DNA from: Candidatus Omnitrophota bacterium
Lineage (GTDB): Bacteria > Omnitrophota > Gorgyraeia > Zapsychrales > Fredricksoniimonadaceae
Direction of reading: 5' to 3'
DNA length: 19,899 bases
Assembly: GCA_023247575.1 (NCBI GenBank)
Contig: JAHFGE010000014.1
Span: 1-19,899 of the forward strand
The number at the start of each line of letters is the position of its first letter. Positions within the stretch are counted from its first letter, which is position 1. The notes under the pieces are model-generated. The model worked only from the letters and a program-made list of their open reading frames with translations. It made no database searches and was not told where the DNA came from. Below, piece after piece: positions 1-7,969 of the stretch. The position numbers were made by a program, and so were the translations under genes.

Positions 1-2510
1 TTCCCTTCACCTTGGGCAAGCTGCATATTGACGTTGTTAAACTGTAGTCCGGCCAGAGTGATCAGATCGCTCTGGGCAGTGGCTGTCGATGTCCAGTTTT
101 TCCAATCAGCCACAGGACCTTTCATAGAAGCGGTGAGACCCACCAGCCCTGAAAGCTTCCAGGGAGCAATGGCTTTTTTCAAATCGGGCACAAAATTTTC
201 CAAATCTTCCAACTTAAATTTCAAATCATTTTTGATATCCAGCTGTGGAATTTTTCCACTTAAATCAACGCTACCCGTCGTATGAATAACCGCAGACAGG
301 TAGTACCCTGAAACATCGTTGATGGTGATCATATTACCGTCTTTGTCGGCTTGAAGTTTAACGTCTATGCCTTGCGAAGAAATGCTGGCCGCTACCTTGG
401 GATTTTTAAAATCGGTCAGATGGCCAGTCGATGTCAGGCTATGCCCTAAAGCAGTCACAGTAAAATTCTTCCAGGAAAGTGCATTGTTCTCGACACGAAG
501 AGAGCCAGAAATGTTCGTAAAGTTTTGCTTCAAAGCAGAGCTTTGCACATTAATATTCTTAAGCACGGCTTCAGCATTAATTTTGGCACTCAAAGGATCT
601 AGGGCCATTCCATCAAATTGAAGTTTAAAGGAAGTTTCTCCATCGAGGGTCAAACCATAGGTTTTTAGAAGATCAGGGGCAACATTTTTAAGTTTGCTTA
701 GGTCAAACCGTTCGGATTCAACCTCTATATTCAAGGCGGGTTTAAGAAAGTTAGTGACTTGGCCAGAGGCTTTTAAAGGTGTATCTAAAACGACCAAAGA
801 AAGATTTTGGATATCAGCTGTATTAGTTTTAACGTCGGCACTCAGGTTGATATTCTTGACAGGTCCAAGGGCAAGGCCGTCACAACGCCCATCCTCGATA
901 GCCACTGAACCACCATAGGCCAATGCACTGGGATTTTTGAGAGGATATGCCGCATGAATATCGAAGCGTGCATTGCCGCCCATCATCATTTGTTTCTCTA
1001 AAGTGATGTTAGCGTCCTGCCATGTCCCTTGAGTCGTCACATCCAGCATCTGTTGCTGTTGATCGAAATTGGCTTTAAGGTTACTGAGATGTAAGGCGCC
1101 TTTGAGGTTATTTTTGCCAACCGTAGCATCCATATGGTCAAAAACCAGGGGGCCAATGAATTTAACATTATTTTGTTTATCAATGCTAATATTAAAATTA
1201 GGGAGTTTTAAGTCTGCCTTAAACACCTCTCCTGGAAGCCGTACATCAAGGCCAGTTAAATCTAAATTCCCATGAGCGGTGATTTGGGTTTTGGCTCTAC
1301 TCACCTGAATGCCAGTTAGTTTCAAGTCACCTTTAATATTTTGCTGGTCACTTAAGGCGATAAACAGTTGGTTAATACTTATGTCCCCTTCCAGGGAAGC
1401 TGAATCCTTCTGCCATCGGCCCCGGGTAATTTGAGCGCTTATTTGACCCTGGGAAAAGCGGTCATCGGATAATTTTAACTTCAGTAAGTTGGTTTGCAGG
1501 CCTCCTCTTATGCTGATGTCATCCGGCGAATTCACCAGAAAGTCAGAGATGTTCGCTTTCAGTGTACCTGTAGTCGAAAAGGTAGGCGTAAGGATTTGGG
1601 TATTAGATAAATCGAATTCACCTTTGATAGCTAAGGCGCCATTATCAAAATGGATGGAAGCATTTTTAACGTCTAAATCCGTTTTGATGTTGTGTTGCGC
1701 TATGGTTAAATCGATATTTTGAATAGACCAATCACCCCGTACACTGATTTTTTTAGCGACAGAATCAATTTGGGCATTGATTTCATTGATAGTAGCGCTG
1801 GCCAGAGTAAAAGGCAATTGGATAGAGGTAAGCCCAAGATAATCGACTGGTTTAATGTTTTTTATATGCACCTTAGCGGTAAGCGACCGGCTTAGAGGTT
1901 GATAGGAGCTCTGTAGAGAAATCAGACCCTGTTTTTGGGGAATAGCAAGGGAAGCGTCGAAGCCGATCCCCTGATAAGACAGACCGACTTTACAATTGAT
2001 TTGGTCAATCAGTTGAGTACCAATGCCTGCTGGAGTTAAATCATCCAGGCGCAGTTTTCCATCGGTTAGCGTGATGCCTCCCACTTTAACCTCTATAGGA
2101 GAAGGTTTTTCATTGGCAGGGGATGGTGAAATTATATCGGAAAAATTCCACTGACTGTTGGTTTGATGGATCAGATGGAAAGAAGGTGATTGGATGCGGA
2201 TAAAAGGAATAGTTAACTGGTGATGTTTGAACCCGGGAATAAAAATGATTCCTAATGAGACTTTTTCAGCTTGGGCCAAGATATCATCGGAAGAATCTTT
2301 TTGATAGACTTTTATTTTGTGGACGACGACGCCTCTTAGCCAGTTAAAGTGTACGGATTCAATTTCGACTTTGCGCTTAAGAAAATGCTGGGCTTGGTCA
2401 ATGGCAATTTTTTTAATGACAGTGGGGAAGATAACACGGTTGACGTAAAACGTAACAGCACCAAGAAAGAATACAACGGATAACAAGATGATAATCCATT
2501 TGTGCTTCAT
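1..2510 (-). CDS. AsmA-like inner-membrane-anchored envelope protein (partial, C-terminus beyond the left edge)
   Basis: The minus strand is open from the ATG at 2510-2508 to the left edge, about 836 codons with no stop. The N-terminus MKHKWIIILLSVVFFLGAV is a single membrane anchor (about residues 4-24). It is followed by the AsmA-type start (IKKIAIDQAQHFLKRKVEIE, then a 'W.RG..V..I.V' stretch) and then by long repetitive beta-strand-rich sequence with alternating 'L.G.L.L....' segments, as in the AsmA/YhdP/TamB superfamily. Known members are anchored in the inner membrane, span the periplasm and are implicated in phospholipid transport to, or assembly of, the outer membrane. That role here is by family only. 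The start is chosen because it sits just before the hydrophobic segment; no purine-rich ribosome site precedes it. It lies 26 bases downstream of tRNA-Pro on the same strand with no terminator between them, so the two may share a transcript. Which AsmA subfamily it belongs to cannot be settled without the C-terminus. Confidence 0.8.
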   Translation of the reverse strand, partial: MKHKWIIILLSVVFFLGAVTFYVNRVIFPTVIKKIAIDQAQHFLKRKVEIESVHFNWLRGVVVHKIKVYQKDSSDDILAQAEKVSLGIIFIPGFKHHQLTIPFIRIQSPSFHLIHQTNSQWNFSDIISPSPANEKPSPIEVKVGGITLTDGKLRLDDLTPAGIGTQLIDQINCKVGLSYQGIGFDASLAIPQKQGLISLQSSYQPLSRSLTAKVHIKNIKPVDYLGLTSIQLPFTLASATINEINAQIDSVAKKISVRGDWSIQNIDLTIAQHNIKTDLDVKNASIHFDNGALAIKGEFDLSNTQILTPTFSTTGTLKANISDFLVNSPDDISIRGGLQTNLLKLKLSDDRFSQGQISAQITRGRWQKDSASLEGDISINQLFIALSDQQNIKGDLKLTGIQVSRAKTQITAHGNLDLTGLDVRLPGEVFKADLKLPNFNISIDKQNNVKFIGPLVFDHMDATVGKNNLKGALHLSNLKANFDQQQQMLDVTTQGTWQDANITLEKQMMMGGNARFDIHAAYPLKNPSALAYGGSVAIEDGRCDGLALGPVKNINLSADVKTNTADIQNLSLVVLDTPLKASGQVTNFLKPALNIEVESERFDLSKLKNVAPDLLKTYGLTLDGETSFKLQFDGMALDPLSAKINAEAVLKNINVQSSALKQNFTNISGSLRVENNALSWKNFTVTALGHSLTSTGHLTDFKNPKVAASISSQGIDVKLQADKDGNMITINDVSGYYLSAVIHTTGSVDLSGKIPQLDIKNDLKFKLEDLENFVPDLKKAIAPWKLSGLVGLTASMKGPVADWKNWTSTATAQSDLITLAGLQFNNVNMQLAQGEG

Positions 2511-2536
2511 AGAAAGGAGAGCCAAGCTAATATAAA

Positions 2537-2610
2537 TCGGGGAGGAGAGGCTTGAACTCTCGACCTCTTGCTCCCAAAGCAAGCGCGCTAGCCAACTGCG
2601 CTACTCCCCG
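2537..2610 (-). tRNA. tRNA-Pro (anticodon UGG)
   Basis: Read on the minus strand the gene folds as a full cloverleaf: acceptor stem CGGGGAG/CTCCCCG, D stem GCGC/GCGC around an AGTTGGCTA loop, anticodon stem CTTGC/GCAAG enclosing the loop TTTGGGA (anticodon TGG), a five-base variable loop, and T stem GAGAG/CTCTC around TTCAAGC. The discriminator base is A. The three bases after it are TTT, so CCA is not encoded and must be added by a nucleotidyltransferase. The gene reads proline codons CCA and, by wobble, the other CCN codons. Confidence 0.95.
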
Positions 2611-2622
2611 TGTATCTCTTAT

Positions 2623-2666
2623 TTGACTTTTTAAAGGGTTTCAGTATATCACGCAAAAAATATACT
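2623..2666 (+). promoter_or_regulatory. Possible divergent promoter region for ptsP
   Basis: On the plus strand, TTGACT (2623-2628) stands 16 bases before TATATC (2645-2650). A second -10-like TATACT lies at 2661-2666 with a poor -35. Either would transcribe ptsP, and the first overlaps the -10 of the tRNA promoter on the other strand. The choice is uncertain in such AT-rich sequence. Confidence 0.3.
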
Positions 2667-2672
2667 TGTAAA
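2643..2672 (-). promoter_or_regulatory. Sigma-70-type promoter for tRNA-Pro (and perhaps the AsmA-like gene)
   Basis: On the minus strand a -35 box TTTACA (2672-2667, five of six consensus bases) and a -10 box TATACT (2648-2643, five of six) are 18 bases apart. Initiation near 2636 would give a leader of about 25 bases before the tRNA. It is the best promoter match upstream of the tRNA. Confidence 0.6.
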
Positions 2673-2700
2673 TAATATAAAAATCGACACAATATTGGTT

Positions 2701-4944
2701 ATGTTACGAAGAGATCACGTTAAGCTCATCTGTGATGTCAGTGAACTCTCTGGACTTTTCCATGATGCACCTAGTATGGAATCCTTCTTACAAAAAATCA
2801 CCGCCATGATAACCCATCACATGGCCTGCGAAGTCTGCTCCATTTATCTTTACTATGAACACCAGAATGAACTAGTACTTAAGGCCACCACAGGCCTTAA
2901 TCCCGATTCCGTAGGAGAAGTTAAACTAAAAGTAGGTGAAGGCTTAACAGGCCAGGCTTTCCAAGAAAAACGACCTCTTCGTGAAGGTCATGCCATGGCC
3001 AACCCCCATTTCCGTTTATTCCCGGGAATCGGTGAAGAGCATCTGGAATCTTTCCTGGCAGTGCCCATTTTGCGTGGTCAGGTTGAGATTGGGGTCATGG
3101 TCATTCAAAGTCAAAAAAGGGATTATTTCTCCAACGAAGACATTCAAATTTTAAGAGCCATTACTTCTCAATTGGCCACCACTATTGAAACGGCTCGCCT
3201 TTTGATTACGCTTAACACCCAAAAGCAAAAAAAACCTCAACTAGTGGCCGATTTGAAATTTATCAAAGGCCGTAGCGGTTCCCAAGGCGTGGCTTTGGCT
3301 GAAGCCATTATTCTGGATGAGCTTATGACGGATGTTGAACATTTGGCCAAGTTATCCAAAACATTGACTGAGGAAGATTTTCATAGGGCGGTAGAAGAAA
3401 CTGAAGAGCAATTGCAACAGTTACAGAAACACATAGAGACCGAACTCTATGATGTCAGCGGGCTTATTTTTACCGCCCAGATTTTGATGCTTAAGGATAA
3501 AGGATTTTTGGATGCTATAGAGATGGCCATCCGTCAAGGAAGTAACCCGTCGCAGGCTGTAGCTAAAGTGGTCAGAGAGTACGTACGTAAATTCAATACT
3601 ATCCAGGACAGCTACTTACGGGACAAAATTTATGATATCAAGGATGTGGGCCGACGTCTTTTGGAAAATATGACGGGTTTAAGCCATCACCACGGTGATT
3701 TGGAGAGCTGTATTGTTGTTGCCCGTGAACTCCTTCCCTCTGACACTGTCAAACTTTTTTCTCAGAAAGTCAAAGGTATTATCCTTTTAAGTGGCGGGGT
3801 GACCTCACATGTGTCTATCCTTTCACGGTCGCTGGGCATACCGCTGGTAGTCGTCGATGAGCCTGGCCTTTTGTCGCTTCCGGAAAAAACAAAAGTTTTG
3901 CTGGATGGAGTAATGGGCTATGTCTATATCAATCCTTCTCAGGATACCATTCAAAAAGTTTTTGAACGGGAAGACCTCCATAAAGATCTGGATCAATTAA
4001 AAAAGAACCTTCAATCTAAACCCCGCACCAAAGACGGTGTGCCGGTCAGATTGATGGCCAACATTAATCTTCTGGGGGACTTAAAAGCCGCAACGGAATT
4101 TAAGGCTGATGGTATTGGACTGTATCGCAGTGAATTTCCATTTTTAATCCGCAGCAGTTTCCCATCGGAAGAGGAACAATATCGGATCTATTGCCGTTTA
4201 ATAGAGGGTATGCCTGGTAAAGAAGTGACCTTACGCACCCTCGACTTGGGAGGGGACAAGATCCTTTCCTATTTTGATTACGGTCATGAGGAGAATCCTT
4301 TTTTGGGATTACGCTCCATACGCTTTTCCCTTAAATACAAAGATGTTTTTATTACGCAAATTCGTGCCATGCTTCGGGCTGGTTATGGGGCCAACATGAG
4401 AATAATGTTTCCCATGATTTCTTCCATCGATGAATTCCAACAAGCCAGAGGAGTTTTGCAAGAATGTATCTATGACTTGGAAAAGGAAAAACAAAAAATT
4501 GGCTATCCTAAGGTAGGCGCCATGGTGGAACTTCCTTCGACCATTGAAATCATCAATGAATTGGCTGAGGAAGTAGACTTTTTTAGCATTGGCACCAATG
4601 ATCTGGTTCAATATCTTTTGGCCGTCGACCGCACGAACGAGAAGGTAGCCAATTTGTATTTGCCTCAGCACCCTTCGGTTCTGCGTGCTTTAAAGAAAAT
4701 CGTCGATGCTGCCTTAAAATACGGTAAAGACGTTTCCATTTGTGGGGATCTGGCCGCTGATCCCAAATTTTTGCCATTTCTGTTAGGGATAGGGCTGCGC
4801 ACGTTCAGCCTGGATGCCAGATATTTGTCCAAAATGCATAAAAACCTCTATGGAATTGTTTTAAGTCAGGCTCAACAGCAGGCGGGAGAGCTGCTTAAAC
4901 AAAATAAAGTTGAACGCACCTCCTTGTTGATGGGACTAGAATAA
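2701..4944 (+). CDS. ptsP: PTS enzyme I-Ntr (GAF domain plus phosphoenolpyruvate-protein phosphotransferase)
   Basis: 747 residues from the ATG at 2701, matching the roughly 748-residue PtsP family; a TTG two codons upstream (2695) is a less likely start. Order: GAF sensory domain (about 15-160), enzyme I N-terminal helical/HPr-binding domain (about 180-305), swivelling phosphohistidine domain with GGVTSH (active His370), and a C-terminal PEP-binding barrel. The barrel shows GIGLYRSEF (Arg476), RTLDLGGDK, NPFLGLRSIR, MFPMI, GAMVELPS, FFSIGTNDL and SICGDLA with the catalytic Cys681. All residues needed for autophosphorylation by PEP are present. In characterised systems EI-Ntr passes phosphate to NPr and EIIA-Ntr, regulating nitrogen, potassium and envelope functions; the GAF domain senses a small molecule (glutamine in enterics). 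Neither partner gene is nearby. The stop is 6 bases before the next start, so the two genes are probably cotranscribed. Confidence 0.93.
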   Translation: MLRRDHVKLICDVSELSGLFHDAPSMESFLQKITAMITHHMACEVCSIYLYYEHQNELVLKATTGLNPDSVGEVKLKVGEGLTGQAFQEKRPLREGHAMANPHFRLFPGIGEEHLESFLAVPILRGQVEIGVMVIQSQKRDYFSNEDIQILRAITSQLATTIETARLLITLNTQKQKKPQLVADLKFIKGRSGSQGVALAEAIILDELMTDVEHLAKLSKTLTEEDFHRAVEETEEQLQQLQKHIETELYDVSGLIFTAQILMLKDKGFLDAIEMAIRQGSNPSQAVAKVVREYVRKFNTIQDSYLRDKIYDIKDVGRRLLENMTGLSHHHGDLESCIVVARELLPSDTVKLFSQKVKGIILLSGGVTSHVSILSRSLGIPLVVVDEPGLLSLPEKTKVLLDGVMGYVYINPSQDTIQKVFEREDLHKDLDQLKKNLQSKPRTKDGVPVRLMANINLLGDLKAATEFKADGIGLYRSEFPFLIRSSFPSEEEQYRIYCRLIEGMPGKEVTLRTLDLGGDKILSYFDYGHEENPFLGLRSIRFSLKYKDVFITQIRAMLRAGYGANMRIMFPMISSIDEFQQARGVLQECIYDLEKEKQKIGYPKVGAMVELPSTIEIINELAEEVDFFSIGTNDLVQYLLAVDRTNEKVANLYLPQHPSVLRALKKIVDAALKYGKDVSICGDLAADPKFLPFLLGIGLRTFSLDARYLSKMHKNLYGIVLSQAQQQAGELLKQNKVERTSLLMGLE

Positions 4945-4950
4945 AATTTT

Positions 4951-6474
4951 ATGCCTCGGGTTATCAAACGGCTGGTTGTCGCTGTCCTTTTGCTTTGGCT
5001 AGGCTGGCATTTGGCCGTACCGATTAACTTGACCGTTGCCGATGTAGGTCGTCATATTAAAAATGGCGAGCTGATTCTCAACGGCACGAGGGATGTCCTT
5101 TACAAGAACTTTTATTCTTACTCCTGGGGTGATTATCCGTTTATCAACCATCACTGGCTGTTCGGTGTTTTTTGTTTTATTTTTTGGTGCCTGGCAGATT
5201 TCAGCGGCCTCTCTTTGGTTTATATCCTCATCCAGTTGGCGGCTTTTGGGTTCTTTTTGCACAGGGCGTCCAGGTTTTCTTCATTTTGGATCGCCTGTGT
5301 CTTTGGTTTATTAAGTTTTCCTCTTTTAACCTACCGACTGGAAATTCGTCCCGAAGGTATCAGCATGCTTTTGTGCGGCCTGTTTTGGTGGCTGTTATCC
5401 GCCTATCGATATGGCCAGCTTAAAAGCAGTCATTTAAAAATTTGGATTTGTCTTTTGCAAATCGTATGGGTTAATACTCATGTGTTTTTTATCATGGGTC
5501 CAGTTTTGGCGCTGCTGTCTTGGGGACAGGCCAGGATCGAAGGCCAAAAAGAACAAGCCGAAATTTTTAAGAAAACTTTGTGGTTGGTGTTGGTTTCCTG
5601 TTTGGTTAATCCTTCCGGTTTATGGGGCGCTTTGGTCCCCTTGAATATTTTTAAAGGTTTTGGGTATACTCTCGCCGAGAATCAATCGGTCTTTTTCATG
5701 TATAAAAGATTTCCACAAGATACTACCTATCTTTATTTTTTAATCGCCTTAGGAATCATGATAGTGCCGTGGATAGCGCTATTAAAGCGGGAGGGGGTTA
5801 AGAAACATGTTTCTATGCTGATCCTGATGATTTTTCTCTCCGCTTATGCCATGAAAGTGGTGCGTTTGATTACCCCCTTTGGTTTCTTCTGGATCGTGTT
5901 TTCATCGTATGGGTGGGGTCAATGGATGCAGTCCTGGCCGGCTCCTTTAAAAAATAAACTCATAACTCTAGGTCTGGTAGCCGGACTTCTTGTTTCAGCA
6001 ACGGTGCGTTTTAACTGGCATTCCAGACCCTATCTTGGGCTCATGCCTGGGGCCAATGGTTCTGCTGAGTTTTTTAAAACCGCCGGTCTACAGGGACGAG
6101 TTTTTAACAATTATGACATTGGGGGGTATTTGATTTTTCACTTTGTACCGCAGCAGAAGTTTTTTGTTGATAACCGTCAGGAAGCATTCCCTCAAAAATT
6201 CTTCCGGGAAGTTTATATCCCGATGCAGCAAGACAATGCGGTTTGGCAAAAGACGGATGCTCAATACGGCTTTAATGTGATTTTCTTTGACCGGCATGAC
6301 CTGACCCCTTGGGGTCAAGAATTTTTGATTCATCGGATAAGCGATCCCTTGTGGGCGCCGGTGTTTGTCGATGGCTACACCATTATTTTCTTAAAGCGTA
6401 ATAGCCAAAATGCTAATCTTATCCGCCGCTATGAGTTGCCTTCCAGTATGTTTGCGGTTACTCACAACAACTAA
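4951..6474 (+). CDS. Polytopic membrane protein resembling GT-C glycosyltransferases
   Basis: 507 residues. A first transmembrane helix (about 8-25) is followed by a polar loop with the pattern ADVGRHIKNGELIL ... YKNFYSYSWGDYPFINHHWL. This is the acidic/His signature of a group of large bacterial membrane proteins that look like GT-C (dolichyl-phosphate-mannose-type) transferases, where the first loop normally carries the catalytic acid. Eight to ten further hydrophobic segments follow to about residue 350. A soluble C-terminal region then begins near 'GRVFNNYDIGGYLIFH', with 'FFVDNRQEAFP', a block also typical of that group. A lipid-linked sugar donor and a periplasmic acceptor would be expected for a true GT-C enzyme, but neither substrate nor activity can be read from sequence. 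It follows ptsP by 6 bases and has no visible ribosome site, so it may depend on translational coupling. It could instead be a non-catalytic relative. Confidence 0.6.
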   Translation: MPRVIKRLVVAVLLLWLGWHLAVPINLTVADVGRHIKNGELILNGTRDVLYKNFYSYSWGDYPFINHHWLFGVFCFIFWCLADFSGLSLVYILIQLAAFGFFLHRASRFSSFWIACVFGLLSFPLLTYRLEIRPEGISMLLCGLFWWLLSAYRYGQLKSSHLKIWICLLQIVWVNTHVFFIMGPVLALLSWGQARIEGQKEQAEIFKKTLWLVLVSCLVNPSGLWGALVPLNIFKGFGYTLAENQSVFFMYKRFPQDTTYLYFLIALGIMIVPWIALLKREGVKKHVSMLILMIFLSAYAMKVVRLITPFGFFWIVFSSYGWGQWMQSWPAPLKNKLITLGLVAGLLVSATVRFNWHSRPYLGLMPGANGSAEFFKTAGLQGRVFNNYDIGGYLIFHFVPQQKFFVDNRQEAFPQKFFREVYIPMQQDNAVWQKTDAQYGFNVIFFDRHDLTPWGQEFLIHRISDPLWAPVFVDGYTIIFLKRNSQNANLIRRYELPSSMFAVTHNN

Positions 6475-6591
6475 CTTACTTTTACTTCATCTTCCTGCGC
6501 TTGTTCCATAACCTAAAATTTTGGTTCCCCTTTATCGTCTATTCTGTTATTATTTTCCGTATTTCAGGCCTAATTGGAAGGCAAGTAGGGA

Positions 6592-6601
6592 GGTCGCGAC
6601 C
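6592..6601. promoter_or_regulatory. Perfect 10-bp palindrome upstream of the DUF1015 gene
   Basis: GGTCGCGACC is a perfect GC-rich palindrome in an otherwise AT-rich 158-base gap (6475-6632), 31 bases before the start at 6633. Flanking bases (GGCAAG to the left, CTTACC to the right) extend it imperfectly. It may be an operator or the tip of a leader hairpin; there is no T-run, so it is not a terminator. The rest of the gap shows no convincing promoter. Confidence 0.25.
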
Positions 6602-6632
6602 GTTCCTTACCATAGAAAGAGAGTTTTAAATC

Positions 6633-7898
6633 ATGGTGGCCATAAAACCATTTAACGCTGTATTTTATAATAGGGAGAAAATTGACAACCTTTCTTCGGT
6701 TATTTGCCCTCCTTACGACATTATTTCGCCCCAGCAGCAGGATTCTTATTATAAACAGCATCCTTTTAATTTTATTCGCCTGGAATTAGGCAAAGAAACG
6801 CCTAAAGATACGGCCAAAGACAATAGATACACCCGTGCCAAGAAAACCTATGAGGATTGGATCAATAAAGGCGTGCTCAAACAGGATGAGGCCTATTGCA
6901 TTTATTTTTATAAACAAGATTATGCTTATCTGGGACAACGATATACCCGCACTGGATTTTTAGCACTTCTGAATCTTAATGAGGATGCTGGTGTGAGAAC
7001 TCTGCCCCACGAACACACTAACTCAGTGGCAAGAGCCGACCGGCATTTGTTGTGGAGCACATTAAAAAGCAATTTAAGCGCCGTTTTCATCGGTTACAGC
7101 GATAAAATGAATGTGGTTGAAAAGCTCTTTTTAAAAGAATTAGCCAGTCAAAAGCCATACTTGGAAGCGGTGGACCAGGATAAAGTCAGGCATATGGTCT
7201 GGCGTCTGGCTGATCCGGACAAAATTGCGCAGATTGTTGAGGTCATGGACGGTCAGAATTTGTTTATTTGTGACGGCCACCATCGTTTTGAAGTGGCTCA
7301 TCAAATCCGTCGCGATAACCTTAGAAAATATAAAAATTCCAACGGCAGAGAGCCGTTTAATTTTGTGATGACCTATTTTACCAATCTGGATTCTAAAGAT
7401 TTGCAAATTTTCCCAATTCACCGTATTGTCAAGAAATTTTCCATCAGTGTTAATCTTCTGGAACAATATTTCCGTATTGACCGCATTAAGACCAGGAATG
7501 ATTTACTGGTACTTTTAGCCCGTGCCGGGCAAAACGAACATGCCTTTGGCCTTTGTCACAAAGAGGGGATGTACTTGCTTCGTTTAAAGAATAAAACCTT
7601 GATTGATAAAGTGGTTCCCGAAGGTTCCCGTGACTACAAAAATCTTGATGCGGCCATCTTGAAGTCGTTTATTTTTGATCAGGTTGGCGTAACCCCTGAA
7701 GATATCGATTACTCAAAAGATCCTGTGGAGGTCATGACGACCATCCAAGAGGGGAAAGCTGATGCCGGATTTATTTTAAATCCTGTACCAATCAAACAAC
7801 TGCGTGCCATTGCCTTAAATGATGAGCGTATGCCACCCAAGACGACCTATTTTTATCCCAAGATTTTGTCGGGATTGACAATATACAAAATGGATTAG
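6633..7898 (+). CDS. DUF1015 family protein of unknown function
   Basis: 421 residues, full length for the family. It has the DUF1015 opening 'I.PF.AV.Y......L..VI.PPYDIIS', an internal 'LPHEHT..........DRHLL' stretch and the hallmark DGHHR box (Asp214-Arg218) in LFICDGHHRFEVAH. The family is widespread in bacteria and archaea. The DGHHR box recalls the nucleotide-binding site of ParB/Srx-fold proteins, and a phosphotransfer or nucleotide-dependent role has been suspected, but I know of no settled reaction. No signal peptide or membrane segment is visible, so it should be cytoplasmic. An AGAAAGAGAG stretch (6614-6623) is a weak ribosome site ahead of the ATG. It is followed by a 71-base spacer made largely of an inverted repeat and then accD on the same strand. 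Confidence 0.88.
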   Translation: MVAIKPFNAVFYNREKIDNLSSVICPPYDIISPQQQDSYYKQHPFNFIRLELGKETPKDTAKDNRYTRAKKTYEDWINKGVLKQDEAYCIYFYKQDYAYLGQRYTRTGFLALLNLNEDAGVRTLPHEHTNSVARADRHLLWSTLKSNLSAVFIGYSDKMNVVEKLFLKELASQKPYLEAVDQDKVRHMVWRLADPDKIAQIVEVMDGQNLFICDGHHRFEVAHQIRRDNLRKYKNSNGREPFNFVMTYFTNLDSKDLQIFPIHRIVKKFSISVNLLEQYFRIDRIKTRNDLLVLLARAGQNEHAFGLCHKEGMYLLRLKNKTLIDKVVPEGSRDYKNLDAAILKSFIFDQVGVTPEDIDYSKDPVEVMTTIQEGKADAGFILNPVPIKQLRAIALNDERMPPKTTYFYPKILSGLTIYKMD

Positions 7899-7903
7899 TC
7901 TTG

Positions 7904-7963
7904 GTTAATAGTTAATGGTGAATGGTTAGAATCACTATTAACTATGTACCATTAACCATTAAC
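7904..7963. repeat. Imperfect inverted repeat built from GTTAATR heptamers
   Basis: The left arm starts with GTTAATA GTTAATG GTGAATG GTTAGAA (7904-7931). The right arm, read on the minus strand from 7963 down, is GTTAATG GTTAATG GTACATA GTTAATA (to 7936). The arms pair nearly continuously over about 16 bases with one mismatch, then with more mismatches inward, leaving only a few bases of loop. A seven-base period is visible in each arm. It fills almost the whole gap between the DUF1015 stop and the accD start. No T-run follows, so it is not a standard intrinsic terminator; it resembles a small dispersed palindromic element. Confidence 0.7.
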
Positions 7964-7969
7964 AAACTT

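Noticed and set aside
28..1722. Five short plus-strand open frames opposite the AsmA-like gene
   Set aside because: They are antisense to a continuous 836-codon frame, start without ribosome sites and show no domain pattern.
2537..2610. Possible integration (att) site at the tRNA gene
   Set aside because: No integrase, no direct repeat of the tRNA 3' end and no phage or plasmid genes on either side.
4309..5262. Minus-strand open frames opposite ptsP and the membrane protein gene
   Set aside because: They lie antisense to strongly conserved coding sequence and encode no recognisable motif.
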